Positions 6,282-9,811 of a stretch of 9,811 nt of DNA are shown in pieces; position 1 is the first letter of the stretch, and each line of letters opens with the position of its first letter. The position numbers and the translations under genes were made by a program. The stretch lies in NCBI GenBank assembly GCA_900770665.1, contig CAAGKZ010000048.1, positions 1 to 9,811 of the forward strand, read 5' to 3'. The notes below the pieces were generated by a model. The model was given only the letters and a program-made list of their open reading frames with translations, was not told where the DNA came from and searched no databases. The DNA is from Bacteroidaceae bacterium. Its GTDB lineage: Bacteria; Bacteroidota; Bacteroidia; Bacteroidales; Bacteroidaceae.

Positions 6282-8840
6282 ATGAAAAGACTACTGTTTA
6301 TACCACTCCTGTTCTGTGCTCTGCTATGCATGGCACAGAACAAGGTTACCGTAACACCGGCACAGCCATTGGACAACGCCGTCTCGGGCCACTACGCAGC
6401 CTGGACTGCAGACGGACTACATACCTACGGCGGATGCAACTTCCCCGATGTTCCCTGCGCCGATGGCGGACAGAAAGTGTACTACCCACAAGCCTATGGT
6501 GCCAGCGTGCAAGTGCCCGAAGGAGCACTGTTCCTGGGTGGAATGGATGCACACGGCTCACTGAGCGGGTGCACATTCATCAGCGCCACAGACGGGACAT
6601 CAACTCCCATTGAATCCCTGCCTGTAGGCTTGGATAACTTTGCCGCCACCTATCACGACGGTATGGTATGGGTAGCCGGCGGACAGACAGATGGCGTGCC
6701 CAACAAAGAGGTATTTGCAATGCCATACCCCAATGGCAAGTGGAGCACTGTTGCCACCCTGCCCGACGAGTGCCGTCTGCAACCATGTGTTGCCGTGCAG
6801 AACACAGCCAAAGGCTATGCACTCTTTATCTTTGGCGGATATCAGCCAAAAGGCGAAACGAACGGAAAGGTGAAAGCGGAAAGCGGAAAGGTAGAAACGG
6901 AACCAACAGTCAACGCAACTGTACACACCGATGGTATATACATCTCCATCGACGAACTCAAGAAAGGCGGTGTGGAACCATCACAATGGAAGCGCACTTC
7001 GCCGGCACTGGCATGGACCGACGAGGAGGTTGACGGCAAGCGTCAGCAACTGCTGCAGGCAGTTGTGGGCAGCACCTGTGCCCCAATGGGCTACAGCCAC
7101 GTACTGTTCTTTGGCGGTGTCGACCACGACATATTCCTCAGCGCCATTGAAGACCGCCAGGACAGCCTCTACCATCGTCACTCCCCCGAGTGGTATAACT
7201 TCCGCGAGGATGTACTCACCTACCACACCATCACCGACTCCTGGGGATTCCTGCCCGGCGACAGCCTGTTGGCACGTGCCGGAGCCTGCCTCACAGCCGA
7301 GACAGACGGCAACGGATGGAGCTACAGCGGCGGCGAACTGATGCCCGGCGTGCGCAGCACCGACGTAACACATGTCGAGGTCACCAACGAGAAGAACTTC
7401 GGCTGGCTCAACTGGACAGTACTTGTAGTCTACCTTGCAGCCATGCTTGGCATGGGCTTCTACTTCATGCGCAAGGAGAAGGGTGCCAACGACTTCTTCA
7501 AGGGCGGCGGCAAAATCCCCTGGTGGGCTGCAGGTATAAGCATCTATGCCACCATGCTCTCGGCCATCACCTACATGACCATCCCGGCAAAGGCATACAC
7601 CACAGACTGGACATACTACCCCATGCTGTGGATGATTCTGCTGGTGAGTTTCCCTGTCATAAAGTACTACTTGCCATATTTCCGCAAGCTCAATGTCACC
7701 AGTGCGTATGAGATACTCGAAAAGCGCTTCAACCTCTTCACACGCATGTTGGCATCAACGCTCTTCTGCGTGTTCATGATTGTGCGCATGGCCATTGTGC
7801 TCTATCTCCCCTCATTGGCACTCACCGCCGTAACGGGAATAGACATATACCTGTGCATTGTGCTCATGGGACTTATCACCATTGTCTATTGCACCATGGG
7901 TGGCGTCACAGCCGTCATCTGGGGCGATGTTGTACAGGGCCTGATACTCGTATTCGGCGCCATCTTTGCCGTTGTATACCTGGCAATGGGTACCGAGGGC
8001 GGAATAAGCGGATACATTGACATTGCCCTGGAGAATGACAAACTGCGGCTCTTCGACTTCAGCAGTTCATGGTCACAGGCTACATGGTGGGTAATAATAC
8101 TTGGAGGCTTGGCAAACAACCTCATCTCCTACACCTCGGACCAGACAGTCATCCAGCGCTACCTCACCACATCGGACGAGAAATCGGCCGGCCGAAGCAT
8201 CCTCATCAACGGAGTGATGAGTGTGTTCGTCTCCGTGGCGTTCTACATGATTGGTACCGGCCTTTACACATTCTACAAGACACACCCTGCAGAACTCGAC
8301 GTAACCATGCAGCAATCGGATGCCATCTTCCCCTTCTTCATGATGAGCCAGATGCCAGCCGGTGTTGCCGGCGCACTCATTGCAGCAATTTTTGCAGCAA
8401 CAATGAGCACCATTTCAAGCAACATCAACAGCGTTGCCACAGCCTTCTCCATTGACTTCTGGAAACGTTTCCGCCCATCGACAAGCGACACCAGACTTGT
8501 TGTCATAGCCCGTTGGGCATCGGTGGTGAGCGGTATGATAGGCCTGTTGCTTGCCCTCTTCATGGCAACATGGGAGATACAGTCGTTCCTCGACTTCTTC
8601 AACGAGGCACTGGGATTGCTCACCAGCGGTTTGGGCGGTCTGTTCTTCATAGCCGTGTTCATGAAGCGCGTGAAGGGATACGCCGCACTTACCGGCTTCA
8701 TAGTGGGCGAGGCCGTGGTATTCTGGATGAGCAAGAACACCGACGCCAACTTCCTGCTCTTTGGAGCCATTGGCATGGTTGTGAGCATTGTAGTAGCATG
8801 GCTGCTGTCGCTTGGTTCATACCTGAAGAGTAGCAAGTAA
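6282..8840 (+). CDS. sialate mutarotase-sodium symporter fusion protein
   Basis: This 852-residue two-part protein begins with a signal peptide (1-18, cleavage before Gln19). Residues 25-365 form a Kelch beta-propeller of the cyclically permuted NanM-like mutarotase family: GGCNFPDVPCADGGQKVYY (50-68), LFLGGMDAHG, VWVAGGQTDG, LFIFGGYQP, LFFGGVDHD. Such enzymes speed interconversion of sialic acid anomers in the periplasm. Residues 375-850 form a sodium/solute symporter (SSS, LeuT fold) with about 13 membrane segments and the SSS signature AAIFAATMSTISSNINSVAT (701-720). The first symporter helix (about 376-396) follows the propeller directly, so the propeller would face the periplasm, as expected for N-out SSS proteins. 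It lies 16 nt after the epimerase gene and is the predicted Neu5Ac importer. A run of 7-nt repeats falls in a propeller loop (residues 194-208). Substrate is inferred from the operon. Confidence 0.93.
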   Translation: MKRLLFIPLLFCALLCMAQNKVTVTPAQPLDNAVSGHYAAWTADGLHTYGGCNFPDVPCADGGQKVYYPQAYGASVQVPEGALFLGGMDAHGSLSGCTFISATDGTSTPIESLPVGLDNFAATYHDGMVWVAGGQTDGVPNKEVFAMPYPNGKWSTVATLPDECRLQPCVAVQNTAKGYALFIFGGYQPKGETNGKVKAESGKVETEPTVNATVHTDGIYISIDELKKGGVEPSQWKRTSPALAWTDEEVDGKRQQLLQAVVGSTCAPMGYSHVLFFGGVDHDIFLSAIEDRQDSLYHRHSPEWYNFREDVLTYHTITDSWGFLPGDSLLARAGACLTAETDGNGWSYSGGELMPGVRSTDVTHVEVTNEKNFGWLNWTVLVVYLAAMLGMGFYFMRKEKGANDFFKGGGKIPWWAAGISIYATMLSAITYMTIPAKAYTTDWTYYPMLWMILLVSFPVIKYYLPYFRKLNVTSAYEILEKRFNLFTRMLASTLFCVFMIVRMAIVLYLPSLALTAVTGIDIYLCIVLMGLITIVYCTMGGVTAVIWGDVVQGLILVFGAIFAVVYLAMGTEGGISGYIDIALENDKLRLFDFSSSWSQATWWVIILGGLANNLISYTSDQTVIQRYLTTSDEKSAGRSILINGVMSVFVSVAFYMIGTGLYTFYKTHPAELDVTMQQSDAIFPFFMMSQMPAGVAGALIAAIFAATMSTISSNINSVATAFSIDFWKRFRPSTSDTRLVVIARWASVVSGMIGLLLALFMATWEIQSFLDFFNEALGLLTSGLGGLFFIAVFMKRVKGYAALTGFIVGEAVVFWMSKNTDANFLLFGAIGMVVSIVVAWLLSLGSYLKSSK
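6863..6904 (+). repeat. in-frame run of 7-nt repeats in the propeller domain
   Basis: Six consecutive 7-nt units of related sequence: CGGAAAG, GTGAAAG, CGGAAAG, CGGAAAG, GTAGAAA, CGGAACC. They encode a Lys/Glu/Gly/Ser-rich stretch (about residues 194-208) between two propeller strands, after FIFGGYQP. The base use is purine-only or nearly so on this strand and unlike the surrounding gene. Because seven is not a multiple of three, gain or loss of one unit would shift the frame. Confidence 0.7.
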
Positions 8841-8865
8841 ACCCAAACATCAAAGAAAACAGCAA

Positions 8866-8897
8866 CAGCGGCATCGGGAAATTTCCCGATGCCGCTG
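8866..8897 (+). terminator. terminator hairpin of the sialic acid operon
   Basis: A 32-nt perfect palindrome starts 25 bases after the transporter stop codon. It folds as a GC-rich 13-bp stem (CAGCGGCATCGGG with its complement) around AAATTT, followed by CTCTATTTT. The shape and T-rich tail fit an intrinsic terminator closing the operon. Confidence 0.88.
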
Positions 8898-8959
8898 CTC
8901 TATTTTCAACCTTGTGCTGCTCAGTAGAAAATAACCGTGGCTAAGCATACAAATTACAA

Positions 8960-9480
8960 AATCTTAAAATAAGACATTAGGGGACGGTCGCAAAAAATAG
9001 TGTCAGCCTCGCTTTCGCTCACCATTAGATTCTACGGCGGTTTTAACTTCGTTGAAATTGCTTTCGCTCTCTTTGTGTGTAAACAAGTTTACACACACTC
9101 ACTTACTCGCAATTTTCAACCTTAATTGTTCACTTGCATTTTCCTTCAAGTCTTTCTTTCTGTACTTTTTTGAAAAAGTACCAAAAACTGGGCAGTCGTG
9201 TACGGCATTCGGTGCTTCCTTTGTTCAAGAGTCGCTTTGCGACATCTTTCAGTCGGTTCACACCTCGCCGCTCGCTGCTTGTCGCAATGCTTGGGGTGGC
9301 AAGAACTCGCTACGCTCAAACATCATGCCACCTGTTTCCAAGCATTGCTCGGCTACTCGCTGTGCCTCCCAACGCTGCCCATTAGATAAGTTACTCATGC
9401 TCGCCGCAAAAGCTCAAACAAGTTTGACTTTCGCTCGCTTACACGTAACTTTCCGCCCTTGGCGGGGAATTACCTTTGCA
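8960..9480. repeat. noncoding hairpin-rich repeat region
   Basis: No convincing gene lies here. The stretch holds many short inverted repeats: a nested pair at 9051-9120 (outer 9051-9061 with 9109-9120, inner 11-bp stem 9074-9084 with 9087-9097), GTACTTTTT/AAAAAGTAC at 9162-9181, GTCGC/GCGAC at 9231-9243, a long stem at 9284-9348, a nested pair at 9388-9451, and CCGCC/GGCGG at 9453-9465. CTTTCGCTC occurs three times (9012, 9061, 9428). The open frames crossing it have composition and residues that do not look like a protein. The 9-mer GTCAGCCTC is shared with the left edge (111 and 9002). Confidence 0.7.
9284..9348. repeat. 18-bp bulged inverted repeat
   Basis: GCAATGCTTGG plus GGTGGCA (9284-9301) pairs with TGCCACC (9326-9332) and CCAAGCATTGC (9338-9348). 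The only break is a 5-nt bulge TGTTT (9333-9337), and the loop is 24 nt. It is the longest stem in the repeat region. Confidence 0.75.
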
Positions 9481-9540
9481 AAGAAGATTCATTGACGTAC
9501 CCTATGCATTATAGTGCGTAAATGGTAATATTTTTAAACC

Positions 9541-9811
9541 GGCACCATCAAATGTTGCGGTTAAGCGAGCGCAATTTGAGCTTGCTCAATAATTGCACAG
9601 CGAACGATAGCAACTTCATTGAAGATAAATCACAGCGAACAGCCGGGCAAGCAGAGGAAATAGGACAAAATTTGTTTGAGCGGTGCATATATACGATGCT
9701 GTTATTGCGTGAAAAGCGAGTTGTTTTGTCCCCGATGCTTGAACGAACAGCTGTTTGCGGCACCATTGCGAGCGAGCAATGTTTGCGACGACGGGAGCTT
9801 TAGCTCCCCAA
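9541..9811. repeat. noncoding hairpin-rich region at the right edge
   Basis: This is a continuation of the repeat region, without a credible gene. It holds GTTGC/GCAAC (9554-9558 with 9610-9614) enclosing an 11-bp bulged stem (9571-9581 with 9584-9596), the small CTTC/GAAG stem at 9614-9624, and GGACAAAA/TTTTGTCC (9663-9670 with 9724-9731). The right copy of the 49-nt element then runs to the window edge. GAGCGA-like words are frequent. Confidence 0.6.
9763..9811. repeat. 49-nt two-hairpin repeat, right copy (may continue past the edge)
   Basis: Same element and orientation as 10-58. CATTGC (9764-9769) pairs with GCAATG (9776-9781), and GGGAGC (9793-9798) pairs with GCTCCC (9803-9808) around TTTA. 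The match holds to the last base of the window, so the repeat probably extends beyond it. Confidence 0.8.

Noticed and set aside
8273..8836. 187-residue open frame on the - strand
   Set aside because: It is antisense to the symporter helices and is explained by codon bias of the real gene.
9052..9495. 147-residue open frame on the + strand
   Set aside because: It crosses the nested hairpins and repeat words, its residue make-up looks random, and no domain or signal is seen.
9522..9803. 93-residue open frame on the + strand
   Set aside because: It ends inside the 49-nt repeat and spans several inverted repeats, with no recognisable features.
8960..9811. CRISPR array
   Set aside because: Repeats are not regularly spaced or near-identical, there are no spacers of constant length, and no cas genes are nearby.
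10..9811. Composite transposon or integrative element bounded by the 49-nt repeats
   Set aside because: No transposase, integrase or relaxase is encoded between the copies, the gene content is housekeeping and metabolic, and no target-site duplication can be seen.

Overview
The window looks like chromosomal DNA from a gut-type Bacteroidales bacterium (Bacteroides/Prevotella-like; the genus cannot be fixed from the sequence alone). Signs of this are the protein families (an ECF sigma factor followed by a one-TM partner of Bacteroidales type, and a sialic acid pathway that uses an N-acylglucosamine 2-epimerase), signal peptides that place Gln right after the predicted cleavage site, mostly weak Shine-Dalgarno signals, and TTTG-N20-TAnnTTTG-like promoter candidates. 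I see no phage, plasmid, transposase, CRISPR or RNA gene.

Left block (223-3163, + strand): a tight five-gene operon. It encodes an ECF sigma factor, a single-TM protein that is the probable anti-sigma factor, two small secreted proteins of unknown function and a secreted C-terminal beta-barrel protein. Genes 1-2 overlap by 11 nt, genes 3-4 by 1 nt, and the other gaps are under 20 nt. The set reads as a trans-envelope signalling unit. The block ends at a perfect 20-bp hairpin (3167-3209), which it shares with the convergent trmO gene (3897-3223, - strand), encoding the tRNA t6A37 methyltransferase.

Right block (4063-8840, + strand): a compact sialic acid utilisation operon. It encodes N-acetylneuraminate lyase, an AGE-family epimerase, and an 852-residue fusion of a secreted Kelch-type sialate mutarotase domain to a sodium/solute symporter. 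The predicted flow is that the periplasmic propeller equilibrates sialic acid anomers, the fused symporter imports Neu5Ac, the lyase makes ManNAc plus pyruvate, and the epimerase makes GlcNAc for a hexokinase encoded elsewhere. This matches the lyase-epimerase-transporter logic known from Bacteroides fragilis. It ends at a 32-nt perfect palindrome (8866-8897).

Edges: 1-222 and about 8960-9811 hold no convincing gene. They are full of short inverted repeats and GAGCGA-like words. A 49-nt two-hairpin element occurs at 10-58 and again at 9763-9811 in the same orientation, with one compensatory base-pair change. The most notable items are the mutarotase-symporter fusion with a 7-nt tandem repeat inside its reading frame, the uncharacterised sigma/anti-sigma envelope operon, and the covarying hairpin repeats.
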